Both the position numbers and the translations under genes were made by a program. A stretch of DNA of 64,000 nt from positions 6,354,894 to 6,418,893 of the forward strand of contig NZ_KK073874.1 of NCBI RefSeq assembly GCF_000585375.1. Reading direction: 5' to 3'. The DNA comes from Cryptosporangium arvum DSM 44712. Its GTDB lineage: Bacteria > Actinomycetota > Actinomycetes > Mycobacteriales > Cryptosporangiaceae. Below are positions 49,132 to 58,608 of the stretch, in pieces (positions within the stretch are counted from its first letter, which is position 1; every line of letters begins with the position of its first letter). The notes under the pieces were generated by a model, which searched no databases, had not been told where the DNA came from, and saw only the letters and a list, made by a program, of their open reading frames with translations.

Positions 49132-49809
49132 ATGAGCTTCCAGCGGCGGCCCCGCGCGTTCGGCCCGCGCAACCGGGGTGTGTGGATCCTGCTCATCGTG
49201 ATGCTCGTGGTGCTCGCGCTGTCCTGTTGCGCCGGTCTGATGGTGTCGATCGCGCAGCAGGGCGGCGACGATCCGGCGCCGGCCGAGTCCCCGTCGGCGA
49301 AGGCCGCGGCGGCGGCGCCCGGCCGGCTGACCGTCCCGAACCTGGTCGGGGTCCGCCTACCCGACGCCGAGGAGAAGCTGACCGCGCTCGGCTTCGGGAA
49401 CCCGCGGGTCGAGGACTCCAGCGGGCGCGACCGACCGGTGCTCAGCCGCGCGAACTGGGTCGTGCGGAGCCAGGATCCGAAGCCCGGCGCGTCGGTGGCC
49501 GGATCGACGACGGTGACGCTGCGCGTCAGCAAACCCACCGACACGGCTCCCACCGGGGCGCCGTCCGAGGGGGTGGTCCCGGACGTGGTCTGCCGTGACC
49601 TGCAGGCCGCGCAGGACGCGATGCAGGCGGCCGGGTTCTTCGTGCTGGCGTCGGCCGACGGCACCGGCCAGGGGCGGCGGCAGTTCGTCGACCGGAACTG
49701 GGTCGTCACCGACCAGTCGGTGAAAGCGGGGACGCGGCCGGTGCGCTCGACCCGGGTGCTGCTCACGGTCGTGAAGATCGGCGAGGCGAACGACGCGTGC
49801 GCTAGCTGA
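49132..49809 (+). CDS. Membrane-anchored protein with two PASTA domains
   Basis: The 225-residue protein has a short cytoplasmic N-terminus, one membrane helix (GVWILLIVMLVVLALSCC...) and two PASTA-like domains: LTVPNLVGVRLPDAEEKL to TVTLRVSK, and VVPDVVCRDLQAAQDAM to LLTVV. PASTA domains bind peptidoglycan or beta-lactams and occur in Ser/Thr kinases and penicillin-binding proteins; here no kinase or transpeptidase is attached. ATG at 49132 is preferred because GGGGGG is close upstream. It may be a cell-wall sensor or adhesin. Confidence 0.85.
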   Translation: MSFQRRPRAFGPRNRGVWILLIVMLVVLALSCCAGLMVSIAQQGGDDPAPAESPSAKAAAAAPGRLTVPNLVGVRLPDAEEKLTALGFGNPRVEDSSGRDRPVLSRANWVVRSQDPKPGASVAGSTTVTLRVSKPTDTAPTGAPSEGVVPDVVCRDLQAAQDAMQAAGFFVLASADGTGQGRRQFVDRNWVVTDQSVKAGTRPVRSTRVLLTVVKIGEANDACAS

Positions 49810-50914
49810 GCGCGAACGCCGCGATCCGCGTCGACTGCAGGAAGTGGAAGTTGTCGTCGGAGACGAGCAGCACCGTGCGCCGGCCGTCGGGCCGGTCCGG
49901 GCCGAGCGTCGCGCCCTCGAAGTTGTCGACGCGCAGCCCCGGGGCGTCGTCCAGGTCGAGCAGGAGCTTCTTCGTCATCGCGGTCGCGCCGGACAGGGAG
50001 TTCCGGCCGAGCACGTCGGTGGCGTTCCGGGTCTCGGCCAGGAAGATGCGCACCGTGATCCGGTACCGGTCGACGACCGCGGCGCGCTCCAGCACGAGGT
50101 AACGCCCGCCGCCGAGCGCGACCAGGTCGGACAGCCCGTTCGTGTCGCCGGAGTCGGCCTCGCGCGGCTCGGCGAACAACGGCTCCAGCGGGTACGCGTA
50201 CTGCGCGACCGGGCGCCCGGTCGCGGTGTCGTACTCGGTGACGCGGGTCAGCGCACCGGCCTGCGCGGTCGGGTTCGGACCGTCCTGACGCAGCGGCTCC
50301 TCCATGCCGACGGCGAAACGCTTCCCGTCGGGGGTGAACGAGATGCCCTCCAGGGCCTGGTTGCGGCGGGGGCCCTTCCCGGGCGCGATCGTCAGCTCGT
50401 CCGGGATCGGCAGTTTCCGCACATACGCGCCGGACGGTTTCGCGATCCGCACCGCCGGGTCCAGCAGGTTGTCGCTGCGCTCGCCCTCGTCGACCCAGTA
50501 GAGGTCACCGTTGCCCGGGTGGACGGCGATGCCCTCCGGGTCGGGCGGAACGGCGCCGGACGCGAGCGACGGGAACGTCGAACCGTCCCGGCGGCGCAGT
50601 GGCGCGGTGCCGGTGAGTTTCGCGGTGACCTTCCGGTCGGACACGTCGATGTCCGCGGTGTAGAGGCGCGCCGGGTCGCGCTCCGAACGGTCGTCGCTGA
50701 TCAGGTAGTAGCGCCCCGAGCGCCGGTCGTAGCTGATTCCGGACAGGCCACCGACCGTGGTGCCCCCGAACTCGGGTGAACGCGGAATCGTCGTGTCGCC
50801 GAGGAACTCCAGCGCGGGCCCTGCGGCCTTCGTCGGCTCGGCGTTCGGCTCCGCGTCCTCCCGGCAGCCGGTGAGGAGGAGCACCACCAGGAGAAGAAAT
50901 GCCGCAGACCGCAC
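49802..50914 (-). CDS. Phytase-like (esterase-like activity of phytase) lipoprotein
   Basis: This 370-residue protein starts with a lipoprotein signal (LLLVVLLLTGCRED) ending in the lipobox LLTGC. The mature domain is a predicted beta-propeller: GGLSGISYDRRSGRYYLISDD, DPEGIAVHPGNGDLYWVDEG, NQALEGISFTPDGKRFAVG and a closing VDNFEGATLGPDRPDGR. These are hallmarks of the phytase-like family annotated as esterase-like activity of phytase. It would act outside the membrane on a phosphate ester or as a binding protein. It overlaps the end of the PASTA gene by eight bases, convergently. Confidence 0.85.
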   Translation of the reverse strand: MRSAAFLLLVVLLLTGCREDAEPNAEPTKAAGPALEFLGDTTIPRSPEFGGTTVGGLSGISYDRRSGRYYLISDDRSERDPARLYTADIDVSDRKVTAKLTGTAPLRRRDGSTFPSLASGAVPPDPEGIAVHPGNGDLYWVDEGERSDNLLDPAVRIAKPSGAYVRKLPIPDELTIAPGKGPRRNQALEGISFTPDGKRFAVGMEEPLRQDGPNPTAQAGALTRVTEYDTATGRPVAQYAYPLEPLFAEPREADSGDTNGLSDLVALGGGRYLVLERAAVVDRYRITVRIFLAETRNATDVLGRNSLSGATAMTKKLLLDLDDAPGLRVDNFEGATLGPDRPDGRRTVLLVSDDNFHFLQSTRIAAFALS

Positions 50915-50982
50915 GGGAATGAGAGTAAGTGCTTCCGCAATTCGTACTAGTGAAGCATCCGTGTCGTCGTGGGGAGAGCGCT

Positions 50983-51786
50983 ATGACCGTCGCCGCTGAC
51001 ACCTTCGTCCAGGAGTGGGAAGACTGGTACGCCAAGCACCAGCGCGTGCTCGGCGATCCGCACGGCTTCCTGGCGATCACCAGCCTCAACTGGCTCGACG
51101 AGAACCCGCAACGGTTCCCGGACGCGCCGGGCGCGTGGTCCACCGGTCCCGACGGCGTCGTCGTCGACCTCGAGCCGGGCGAGGAACTCGTCGTGGACGG
51201 GGAGACGATCACCGGGCGCCACGGCTTCGGCGTCGTCGCCGAGCGCGCGAGCCTCTACCCCACCTCGGGCGACGCGGTCATCGAGGTCGCCAAGCGGGGC
51301 GGGAACGACATCATCCGGCCGCGCCACCCGGAGAACCCGCTGCGGACGAACTTCGACGGCACGCCGGCGTACGCACCCGACCCGCGCTGGGTCGCGACCG
51401 GCGTCTACGTCCCGTTCGACGAGCCGCGTCCGACGACGGTGGGCGCCGCGGTCGAGGGACTGCAGCACGTGTACGACGCTCCGGGCGAGATCCGGTTCAC
51501 GCTGGAGGGCCGGGAGCTCACGCTCACCGCGTTCAACGGCTACCAGCCCGGCACGCTCTCGGTGCTGTTCACCGACGCCACGTCGGGGGTCACCACGTAC
51601 GCGGCGAACCGCTCGCTCGCGGTCGAGGCCCCGGCCGAGGACGGGACGGTGACGCTCGACTTCAACCGCGCGGCGAACCTGCCCTGCGCCTACACCGACC
51701 TGGCCACGTGCCCGCTGCCCCCGGCCGAGAACCGCCTCCCGATCGCGATCGAGGCCGGCGAGAAGATCCCCACCGAGCGGCTCTGA
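50983..51786 (+). CDS. DUF1684 family protein
   Basis: This 267-residue protein has the DUF1684 pattern: WEDWYAKHQRVLGDPHGFLAITSLNWL, an FDGTPAYAPDPRWVATGVYVPF core and the closing NRAANLPCAYTDLATCPLPPAENRLPIAI. Family members are about 270 residues and of unknown function. There is no signal peptide. ATG at 50983 follows GGGGAGA by five bases; a further-upstream frame is open but unsupported. It is divergent from the phytase-like lipoprotein. Confidence 0.85.
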   Translation: MTVAADTFVQEWEDWYAKHQRVLGDPHGFLAITSLNWLDENPQRFPDAPGAWSTGPDGVVVDLEPGEELVVDGETITGRHGFGVVAERASLYPTSGDAVIEVAKRGGNDIIRPRHPENPLRTNFDGTPAYAPDPRWVATGVYVPFDEPRPTTVGAAVEGLQHVYDAPGEIRFTLEGRELTLTAFNGYQPGTLSVLFTDATSGVTTYAANRSLAVEAPAEDGTVTLDFNRAANLPCAYTDLATCPLPPAENRLPIAIEAGEKIPTERL

Positions 51787-51798
51787 GCCCGCGGGGGT

Positions 51799-51826
51799 GG
51801 TCCGGGGCTCCGACGAGCCCCGGACC
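51799..51826. terminator. Strong 12-base hairpin
   Basis: GGTCCGGGGCTC and GAGCCCCGGACC pair perfectly around CGAC, 12 bases after the DUF1684 stop and before the end of the convergent small gene. This is the strongest terminator-like structure in the window, though no T-run follows. Confidence 0.7.
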
Positions 51827-51833
51827 AGCGGCG

Positions 51834-52118
51834 TCATTCCGCCAGGGCGCCCCGCCGCCGTTCCACCGACGACACGACGCCCGGTAGTCCGGACAACGCG
51901 TCGCTGACCGCACCGAGCACGTGGTCGGCGTCCCGCCGGTCGCCGAGCCCGTCCGGTGCACCCACCGCGTGCTCCAGATAGGTCACCAGCGCGCTCAACG
52001 CCTGCGCCGCGTAGGCCGTCCGCACCGGGCTGTGCGGCCCCACCAGGGGCCAGTGACCCGCGACGACGGAGTAGCCGTCGATGTCGGTTCCGATCTGATC
52101 TTCCACCGTCATCACCAT
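51834..52118 (-). CDS. Small hypothetical protein, 94 aa
   Basis: The protein starts MVMTVEDQIGTDIDG, then has a helical core (AYAAQALSALVTYLEHAV and HVLGAVSDALSGLPGVVSSV). No family is recognised. Third-position bias fits coding. There are no membrane segments. ATG at 52118 is taken; the ATG two codons later would also serve. It is alone, with 92 bases to the AAA ATPase gene upstream. Confidence 0.6.
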   Translation of the reverse strand: MVMTVEDQIGTDIDGYSVVAGHWPLVGPHSPVRTAYAAQALSALVTYLEHAVGAPDGLGDRRDADHVLGAVSDALSGLPGVVSSVERRRGALAE

Positions 52119-52210
52119 TCGAACTCGTACCAGGTGCGCCCCCGCCGCCGGTCCCTACCCGCCGGAACGCCGCCTATGCGCAGGCACGAGTTCGGTCTTG
52201 ATCGACCTGC

Positions 52211-52795
52211 TCAGCTCCAGGCTTCTTCGGAGAAGCGGACGTCCTCGTCGGCCAGGACGTCGTCGATCAGGTCGGTACGGTGGTCCGGGTCGCCCGGCGG
52301 GATGTCGACGAGTTCGTAGCCGCAGCTCTCGTAGGCGGTGCGGTGGATCTCCTCGGACCGCTTGGCGTCGGCTTCGCTGATCCGCCGGGGCGGCGTGGGC
52401 CCGGCCGGGCCCCAGCGCGCGACGAAGAACACCAGCGGCTGGTAGATGCCGCTCTGCACGACCCGGTTGACCTCGGTGCGCAACGCCCGGGTCATCGGTA
52501 AGCCGGAGTAACGTGCGAACGCGAGCGTGCAGATCGGCGACCGGTCGAAGAGCTGCACACCGCCGCTGTCGATCGGGAGCTGTTGCTGACGTTCGTGCTG
52601 CAGGCGGATGACCGCGTCGACGAACCCCGCGTCTTCCTCCGGCGCCTCGACGCCGAGGGCCCGCTGCTGGGCGACGACGTCGGCGGCGGCTTCCTCGACC
52701 ACGGAGTAGCCACGCTCGGCCAAGGCGTGAAGAATCGTCGTCTTCCCGCATCCCGGCGCTCCGGTGAGGATGTACCGACGCACACCACTATTCAC
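52211..52795 (-). CDS. AAA-family ATPase (P-loop, AAA_28-like)
   Basis: The protein starts VNSGVRRYILTGAPGCGKTTILHALAERG, so the Walker A motif is near residue 12. It continues with VVEEAAADVVAQQRALG, a likely sensor strand (GGVQLFDRSPICTLAFARYSG) and the end ESCGYELVDIPPG. Such small P-loop proteins resemble nucleoside kinase-like ATPases of unknown role. GTG at 52795 or 52783 are both possible; neither has a strong ribosome site. It is divergent from the M20 peptidase gene, 47 bases away. Confidence 0.8.
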   Translation of the reverse strand: MNSGVRRYILTGAPGCGKTTILHALAERGYSVVEEAAADVVAQQRALGVEAPEEDAGFVDAVIRLQHERQQQLPIDSGGVQLFDRSPICTLAFARYSGLPMTRALRTEVNRVVQSGIYQPLVFFVARWGPAGPTPPRRISEADAKRSEEIHRTAYESCGYELVDIPPGDPDHRTDLIDDVLADEDVRFSEEAWS

Positions 52796-52842
52796 GCAGT
52801 GATCGGCGACAGAAGCAAGCCGCTGTTCCGGAGGTTCACGTG

Positions 52843-54141
52843 ATGACCGGACCACGGGCCGTGGACGAGGTCGTCCCGCTCGCCAGTGCCTTGATCCGTA
52901 TCGACACCACGAATCTCGGCGACCCGGACGCTCCGGGCACCGAACGCGCCGCGGCCGAATTCGTCGCCGAGCAGCTGAGCGACGCCGGTTACGACCCGGA
53001 TTACGTCGAGTCCGGGGCCCCGGGCCGGGGCAACGTCGTCGTGCGGCTCCCCGGCGCCGACCGCGACGCGGGCGCGCTGCTGATCCACGGCCATCTCGAC
53101 GTCGTTCCGGCCGACCCGGCCGAGTGGACGGTCCATCCGTTCTCCGGCGAGGTCCGCGACGGTTACCTCTGGGGGCGCGGCGCCGTCGACATGAAAGGCA
53201 TGGTCGCGATGGCGCTCGCGGTCGCGCGCCAGTTCCGCCGCGACGGCACGGTGCCCCGCCGCGACCTCGTCTTCGCGTTCCTCGCCGACGAGGAGGCCGG
53301 CGGCCGGGTCGGCTCGCAGTGGCTGGTCGAGAACCGCCATGACCTCTTCGAGGGCGTCACCGAGGCGATCGGCGAGGTCGGCGGCTACTCGGTGACGCTC
53401 GGCGGCCGGCGGGCCTACCTCGTGCAGGTCGCCGAGAAGACGTCGTTCGCGCTCAGCCTGGCCGCCCACGGCCGCGCCGCGCACGGCTCGATGCTGCACG
53501 AGGACAACCCGGTAGCCCGGCTCGCCGACGCGGTGGCCCGGCTCGACCGGCACCGGTTCCCGGTGGTGCTCACCGATCCGGTCCGCGCGTTCCTGCGTGG
53601 CGCCGCGTCCATGCTCGGTACGTCCGACGACCCGGACGTGGTCGTCGCGCGCCTCGGACCGCTCGCCCGGCTCATCGGGGCCACGCTCCGGGACACCGCG
53701 AACGTCACGATGTTGCGGGCCGGCGTGAAGTCCAACGTGGTGCCGTCGGTGGCTCGCGCCGAGGTCGACTGCCGGGTACTCCCGGGCCGCCGGGAAGCGT
53801 TCGAACGCGAGATCGTCGAGGTGCTGGGGCCGGGCATCGAGGCGACCTGGCGGCACCTCCCGGCGTGGGAGACCCCGTTCGACGGTCCGATCGTCGACGC
53901 GATGGGCGCCGCGGTGACGGCCGAGGACCCCGGCGCCCGCCTGCTGCCGTACCTGCTGCCCGCCGCCACCGACGCGAAGGCCTTCCAGCGGCTCGGCATC
54001 CGCACGTTCGGCTTCACCCCGCTGCGGCTTCCGCCCGAGCTGGATTTCTCCGCGCTGTTCCACGGCGTCGACGAGCGGGTGCCCGTCGACGCCCTGCGGT
54101 TCGGCGTCCGCGTGCTCGAACGGTTCCTAGCCGAGGCCTAG
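52843..54141 (+). CDS. M20 family metallopeptidase (deacylase/dipeptidase type)
   Basis: The roughly 432-residue protein has the M20 motifs: LIHGHLDVVPAD near 80, GRGAVDMKGMVAM near 110, and AFLADEEAGG near 147, which supply the zinc ligands and catalytic Glu. A dimerisation domain follows from about 190. It would remove an acyl or amino group from a peptide or N-acyl amino acid. ATG at 52843 is eight bases after GGAGG; the overlapping GTG at 52840 is also possible. The end overlaps the convergent nucleoside hydrolase gene by 15 bases. Confidence 0.9.
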   Translation: MTGPRAVDEVVPLASALIRIDTTNLGDPDAPGTERAAAEFVAEQLSDAGYDPDYVESGAPGRGNVVVRLPGADRDAGALLIHGHLDVVPADPAEWTVHPFSGEVRDGYLWGRGAVDMKGMVAMALAVARQFRRDGTVPRRDLVFAFLADEEAGGRVGSQWLVENRHDLFEGVTEAIGEVGGYSVTLGGRRAYLVQVAEKTSFALSLAAHGRAAHGSMLHEDNPVARLADAVARLDRHRFPVVLTDPVRAFLRGAASMLGTSDDPDVVVARLGPLARLIGATLRDTANVTMLRAGVKSNVVPSVARAEVDCRVLPGRREAFEREIVEVLGPGIEATWRHLPAWETPFDGPIVDAMGAAVTAEDPGARLLPYLLPAATDAKAFQRLGIRTFGFTPLRLPPELDFSALFHGVDERVPVDALRFGVRVLERFLAEA

Positions 54142-55113
54142 GCGTGCGTCCGCGTTCGCCAGCACGTCGGTGAACTCGGCGAGGAACGCGGCCTGGTCGA
54201 CGTCGAGTACGACCTTCGTCGCCGGGGCGTCGACCAGGGGGAAGGCCGGGAGCTCCAGCTCGGCGGTACGCATCAGGCGGGCGCGGACCGCGTAGCCGTC
54301 GTCGCGCACGTTGACCGGCCCGTCGGCGGTGCGGGTGGCCCACTCCGGGTGCAGCAGGATCCCGGCGGCGAGCGGGTCGTGCGCCGAGCAGATCCGGCGG
54401 CCCCACTTCTCCTGGTAGAAGTCCAGGTAGTAGCCGAGGATCGCGGAACAGAACGACGTCACGGGGCCGGGCCGGTCGGCGAGCGCCGCGATGAACTCCT
54501 CGTCGAGGATCGCCGGCGTCGTCACGTTGACGCCGACCATCACGATCTCGCTGCGCTCGGCGGCGTACACCACCGCGGCGGCCTGCGGGTCGGCGTCCAC
54601 GTTCGCGTCGACCTCGAGGATCGTGCCGGCGGGCTGGTACGGCCCCGAGCCGCCCATCACCACGATCGAGCGGTACCGGGTGAGCACCTGCGGGTCGATC
54701 GCGATCGCGTCGGCGAGGTTCGTCATCGCGCCGAGCACCAGCAGGTCGACCTCGCCGGGCCGCTCCTGCCCGATGCGCACCAGCGCGTCCGCGGCCGACT
54801 CCTCCGCCTGCGTGCTCGGGATCCGCTCGAGGCCCAGGTCGCCGAGGCCGTCGTAGCCGTGCACGTGGTGGGAGTAGCGGGGTTCCTTGCCGGAGATCGG
54901 GCCGGGCCGGCCGAGGTGGATCGGGACCCCCTCGACGCCGCACAACCCCAGCACGTGGCCGACGTTCACCGCCGAGTCCGCGGTCGAGCAGTTGCCGTGG
55001 GTGGCGGTGATCGCGACCAGGTCCACGCCACCGACCGCGGCGAGGTACACCAGCGTGAGCGCGTCGTCGATACCGGTGTCGGTGTCGACGACCACGGCGC
55101 GGCGGGACGTCAT
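54127..55113 (-). CDS. Nucleoside hydrolase (IunH/RihA-type)
   Basis: This 328-residue enzyme opens with VVVDTDTGIDDALTLVYL, the calcium-binding aspartate cluster of nucleoside hydrolases. It continues with ITATHGNCSTADSAVN, LLVLGAMTNLADAI, IVVMGGSGPYQ and AHDPLAAGILLHP with the closing Asp/His. It should cleave the N-glycosidic bond of an imported nucleoside to give the base and ribose. It is the last gene of the importer operon, and its ATG overlaps the permease stop, which supports that role. Confidence 0.92.
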   Translation of the reverse strand: MTSRRAVVVDTDTGIDDALTLVYLAAVGGVDLVAITATHGNCSTADSAVNVGHVLGLCGVEGVPIHLGRPGPISGKEPRYSHHVHGYDGLGDLGLERIPSTQAEESAADALVRIGQERPGEVDLLVLGAMTNLADAIAIDPQVLTRYRSIVVMGGSGPYQPAGTILEVDANVDADPQAAAVVYAAERSEIVMVGVNVTTPAILDEEFIAALADRPGPVTSFCSAILGYYLDFYQEKWGRRICSAHDPLAAGILLHPEWATRTADGPVNVRDDGYAVRARLMRTAELELPAFPLVDAPATKVVLDVDQAAFLAEFTDVLANADARLGLG

Positions 55114-56054
55114 CGGGTTCCTCCTGTGGCTTCGACTGCGGTGGGTTCGGGGAGCGGATCGGGGCTCCGGCGCTTCCAGCGGGCCGACGTCAGGATCAGC
55201 GCGATCAGCGTGATCACGTACGGCGCGGCGTCGGTGGCCTGCTGCGGGAGGCCGAGGCCCTGCAGCCGGAAACCGAACGCCTCGGCCGCGCCGAACACGA
55301 GGCTGGCGGCCAGCACGAGCCCGGGACGTCCGCGGCCGAGCATCACGGCGACGACCGCGACCCAGCCGCGGCCTGCGGTCATCTGCTCGCTGAACAGCTG
55401 CACGTTGCCCAGCGCGAGCTGCGCGCCGGCCAGGCCGCAGAGCCCACCCGCGACGAGCACCGCGGCCTGCTGATATCCGTTCACGTTGACGCCGAGGCTA
55501 CGGGCGGCGTCCGGGTTCTCACCGATGCCACGCAGACGCAGCCCCGCCGGGTGTCGCGCCAGGAAGACTCCGAGCGCCGGCACCAGCAGCAGGCTCAGCA
55601 CGACAACCCAGCTGCTGCTCGCGAGCACGTCACCCAGGATCGGGACGCGACCCAGCCAGGTGTCGCCGAGGCGTCCGAGGCCGGCCAGGTCGGGGCTGCT
55701 GTAGGTGCCGCTGGTGCCGAGCAGCGAGCGCAGCAGGAAGCCGGTGAGGCCGACCGCGAGCAGGTTCGTCCCGATCGCGAGCACGATCGGATCGGCACGC
55801 AGCCGGATCGACCCGACGGCCAGGATCAGCGCGGTGAGCACGCCCGCGCCCACCGCCGCGGCGACGCCGAGCAGCGCGCTGCCGGTCTTCGCGCTGACCG
55901 CGACCGCGGTGAAGCAGCCGAGCAGCATCTGGCCCTCGAGGCCGATGTTGAAGACGCCGGCCCGGGCGCAGAGGGCGCCGCCGAGCGCGGCGAGCAGCAC
56001 CGGCGCGAGCGCGATCAGGACCGCCGCGACGAAACCGAGCGTGAAGACGTTCAC
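55110..56054 (-). CDS. Nucleoside ABC transporter permease (YufQ/BmpC-type)
   Basis: This 314-residue integral membrane protein has about eight hydrophobic segments, beginning with VAAVLIALAPVLLAALGGALCAR and the characteristic GVFNIGLEGQMLLG. Later segments carry ADPIVLAIGTNLLAVGLTGF and RGIGENPDAARSLGVN. It matches the second permease of nucleoside importers of the BmpA/NupNOPQ class, related to the BranchedChain/ribose permease fold. Start and stop overlap the neighbouring genes by four bases. Confidence 0.9.
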   Translation of the reverse strand: MNVFTLGFVAAVLIALAPVLLAALGGALCARAGVFNIGLEGQMLLGCFTAVAVSAKTGSALLGVAAAVGAGVLTALILAVGSIRLRADPIVLAIGTNLLAVGLTGFLLRSLLGTSGTYSSPDLAGLGRLGDTWLGRVPILGDVLASSSWVVVLSLLLVPALGVFLARHPAGLRLRGIGENPDAARSLGVNVNGYQQAAVLVAGGLCGLAGAQLALGNVQLFSEQMTAGRGWVAVVAVMLGRGRPGLVLAASLVFGAAEAFGFRLQGLGLPQQATDAAPYVITLIALILTSARWKRRSPDPLPEPTAVEATGGTR

Positions 56055-57103
56055 CGGGCCCCCGCCTTCGTCTTCGCGCGGTAGGCCTGCACCGCGACGA
56101 TCAGCACGAACGTGATGACGACGCTCGCCTGGATGATCGCTGTCAGCTGCCGGGGGATGCCGACGTCGCGTTCCATGCCGGTGCCGCCGACCTGCAGCGC
56201 GGTGAACAGCATCGCGCCGGCGAGCAGCCCCGCCGGGCGGCCGGACGCGATCAGCGCCACGGTGACGCCGGTGAACGTGTATCCGGGCGCGACGAGCGCG
56301 CCGTCGATGAACCGGTAGGGCGGGCCGGCGACGATCATCGCGCCGGTGAGGCCGGCGATCGCGCCGCTGGCCGCCAGCGCGCCGCTGGTGCGGCGGTTCA
56401 GGTTGATGCCGACGTACTCGCCGAAACGGAGGTTCGCCCCGAGCGTGCGCAGGTCCAGGCCGGTGGCCGTGCGCGCGTCGACGATCCAGTACGCGGCGAA
56501 CAGCAGCACCGCCACGACCAGGCCGAGGTTGACGTAGGCGTTCGCGGGCAGCGACGGCAGGTGCATCGCGTCGGGCAGGCGCGGGGTCTGCGGGATGCCG
56601 GTGCCCTTGTCGGTGAGCGGGTAGCGCGCCAGGTACGACGCGAAGCTCACGGCCGGGAAGCCGAGCAGCAGCGTCGAGATGATGACCGGGACGCGGCCGA
56701 AGCGGGCCAGCGGCACCGCGAGGTACGCCCAGGCCGCCGCGGCGGCGGCGCCGGCCAGCGCGGCCAGCGCGTAGCCGGCCAGGCCCGCGTCCGGCAGCGC
56801 GATCGCCACCGCGGCGGCGGTGATGCCACCGAGGACGAGTTGCCCGTCGCCTCCGAGGTTGAACTCGCCCATGCGCAGCGGGATCGCGAAGCTCACGGCC
56901 ATGCCCAGGATCGGCGCGAACGCCGCCGCGAGGTAGGGCAGGTTGGTGTCGAGCAGGATGCCGCGGAACAGCGCCTCGTACCCGGTGAGCGGGTTGGTGC
57001 CCGCGCTGAGCAGCACGATCGCCCCGACCAGGAAGCTGGCGACCAACGCCGGCAGCGCGGCCCCGGTGACGGCCCGCCGACCCACTGCCGTCAGCGTGCT
57101 CAT
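56051..57103 (-). CDS. Nucleoside ABC transporter permease (YufP-type)
   Basis: The 350-residue permease has an N-terminal helix (AALPALVASFLVGAIVLL) and the family motif MGEFNLGGDGQLVLGGI near residue 95. Further helices lead to LNRRTSGALAASGAIAGLTGA and a last helix VVITFVLIVAVQAYR. It pairs with the 55110 permease to form the channel. The ATG at 57103 overlaps the ATPase stop. The frame is open upstream, but that part reads as Arg/Ala-rich and unconserved. Confidence 0.9.
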   Translation of the reverse strand: MSTLTAVGRRAVTGAALPALVASFLVGAIVLLSAGTNPLTGYEALFRGILLDTNLPYLAAAFAPILGMAVSFAIPLRMGEFNLGGDGQLVLGGITAAAVAIALPDAGLAGYALAALAGAAAAAAWAYLAVPLARFGRVPVIISTLLLGFPAVSFASYLARYPLTDKGTGIPQTPRLPDAMHLPSLPANAYVNLGLVVAVLLFAAYWIVDARTATGLDLRTLGANLRFGEYVGINLNRRTSGALAASGAIAGLTGAMIVAGPPYRFIDGALVAPGYTFTGVTVALIASGRPAGLLAGAMLFTALQVGGTGMERDVGIPRQLTAIIQASVVITFVLIVAVQAYRAKTKAGAR

Positions 57104-58608
57104 GTGTCCTCTCCCGGTGGAGTCAGCGCCGGAGCCTCGTCGGTGGCGTTGGTCATGGCCTCGCCGAGGCGTTGTTCGGAGAGGTCGGCGCGGTCGAACG
57201 CGGCCACGAAGCGGCCGTCGACCATCACGTGCACGCGGTCGGCGAGCGCGATCAGCTCGCTCAGCTCGTTGGAGACCAGCAGCACGCCGTGCCCGGCGGC
57301 CCGGTAGTCCAGCAGCTCCCGGTGGATGTACTCGATCGCGCCGATGTCGACGCCCTGGGTCGGGTTCTCGGCCACCAGCAGCGGCGCCCGGTGCTCCAGC
57401 TCCCGCGCGAGCACGACCTTCTGCGCGTTGCCGCCGGAGAGCGAGGACACCGGGGCGTCCGGCCCGGCTCCCCGCACGTCGTGCCTGCGCATGAGCTCGG
57501 CCGCGAACTCCCGGAGCCGGGCCGGTTTCAGCCACCCCTTCCGGAAGTGCCCGACGGCCAGGTTCTCGGTGATGCTCAGCGATCGGGCCGACCCGACCGC
57601 GCCCCGGTCCTCGGGGACGTAGGCCAGCCCCGCGGCCCGCCGCCGCCGCAGGTCGGCTCGACTGACGTCGGCCGAGGCGATCCGCACCGTGCCGGACGCC
57701 GACCGGAGCCCGACCACCGCCTGCACCAGCTCGCTCTGGCCGTTGCCGGCGACGCCGGCGATCCCGACGATCTCCCCCGCGCGCACGGTCAGCCGGTCGA
57801 CGTGGACCGGCGCCGCACGCAGGTCGGTCACCTCGAGCACGGCCTCCCCCGGCTCGTGCGGCGCGTCGTTCGTCGCCGCCTCGATGTCCCGGCCGGTCAT
57901 CAGGTGGGCGAGCTTCGCGGGGGTGGTCGCCGCGGTGGCGAGCGAGTCGACGACCGCGCCCCGGCGCAACACCGTGACCCGGTCGCTGACCTGCATGACC
58001 TCGTCGAGCTTGTGGGTGACGAGCGCGACCGCGGTGCCCCGCTCCGCCAGCCGCCGGACCGACGTGAACAGCAGCGCGGTCTCGGCCGGCGTGAGCACCG
58101 CGGTCGGCTCGTCGAGGATCAGCACGTCGGCGCCCCGGTAGAGCGCCTTCATGATCTCGACCTGCTGACGCAGCCCCATCGGCAGCGACGCGACGGTCGC
58201 GGCGGGGTCGAGCGTCGACCCGTACTCCTCGACCAGCGCGGCGACGCGTCGGCGGGCCCCGGGCCGGTCGAGGAAGCCCCGCTTCACCGGTTCCGCGCCG
58301 TAGATCACGTTGTCGGTGACCGACATGCTCTCGAACAGCTGGAAATGCTGGTGGACCATGCCGATCCCGGCGGCGATGGCGGCTTTCGGCGAGTCGAAGC
58401 CGATGTCCTCGCCGCGGGCCACGATCCGCCCTTCGTCGGGCCGCACGCTGCCGTACAGCACCGACATCAGCGTCGACTTGCCGGCGCCGTTCTCGCCGAC
58501 GATCGCGTGCACCTCGCCGGCGCGCAGTTCGAGGTCGACGTCGTCATTCGCGACGACCGGGCCGAACCGCTTGGTGATCCCGGCGAGGCGCACACGAGCG
58601 TCGGTCAT
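57100..58608 (-). CDS. Nucleoside ABC transporter ATPase (two nucleotide-binding domains)
   Basis: The 502-residue ATPase has two fused domains. The first has GENGAGKSTLMSVLYG, an LPMGLRQQVEI signature and LILDEPTAVLTP. The second has a degenerate P-loop (GVAGNGQSELVQAV), a signature with LSGGNAQKVVLAREL and a Walker B reading LLVAENPTQGVD. This unequal pair is typical of ribose- and nucleoside-type importers. ATG at 58608 is clear. It powers the BMP-type importer. Confidence 0.93.
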   Translation of the reverse strand: MTDARVRLAGITKRFGPVVANDDVDLELRAGEVHAIVGENGAGKSTLMSVLYGSVRPDEGRIVARGEDIGFDSPKAAIAAGIGMVHQHFQLFESMSVTDNVIYGAEPVKRGFLDRPGARRRVAALVEEYGSTLDPAATVASLPMGLRQQVEIMKALYRGADVLILDEPTAVLTPAETALLFTSVRRLAERGTAVALVTHKLDEVMQVSDRVTVLRRGAVVDSLATAATTPAKLAHLMTGRDIEAATNDAPHEPGEAVLEVTDLRAAPVHVDRLTVRAGEIVGIAGVAGNGQSELVQAVVGLRSASGTVRIASADVSRADLRRRRAAGLAYVPEDRGAVGSARSLSITENLAVGHFRKGWLKPARLREFAAELMRRHDVRGAGPDAPVSSLSGGNAQKVVLARELEHRAPLLVAENPTQGVDIGAIEYIHRELLDYRAAGHGVLLVSNELSELIALADRVHVMVDGRFVAAFDRADLSEQRLGEAMTNATDEAPALTPPGEDT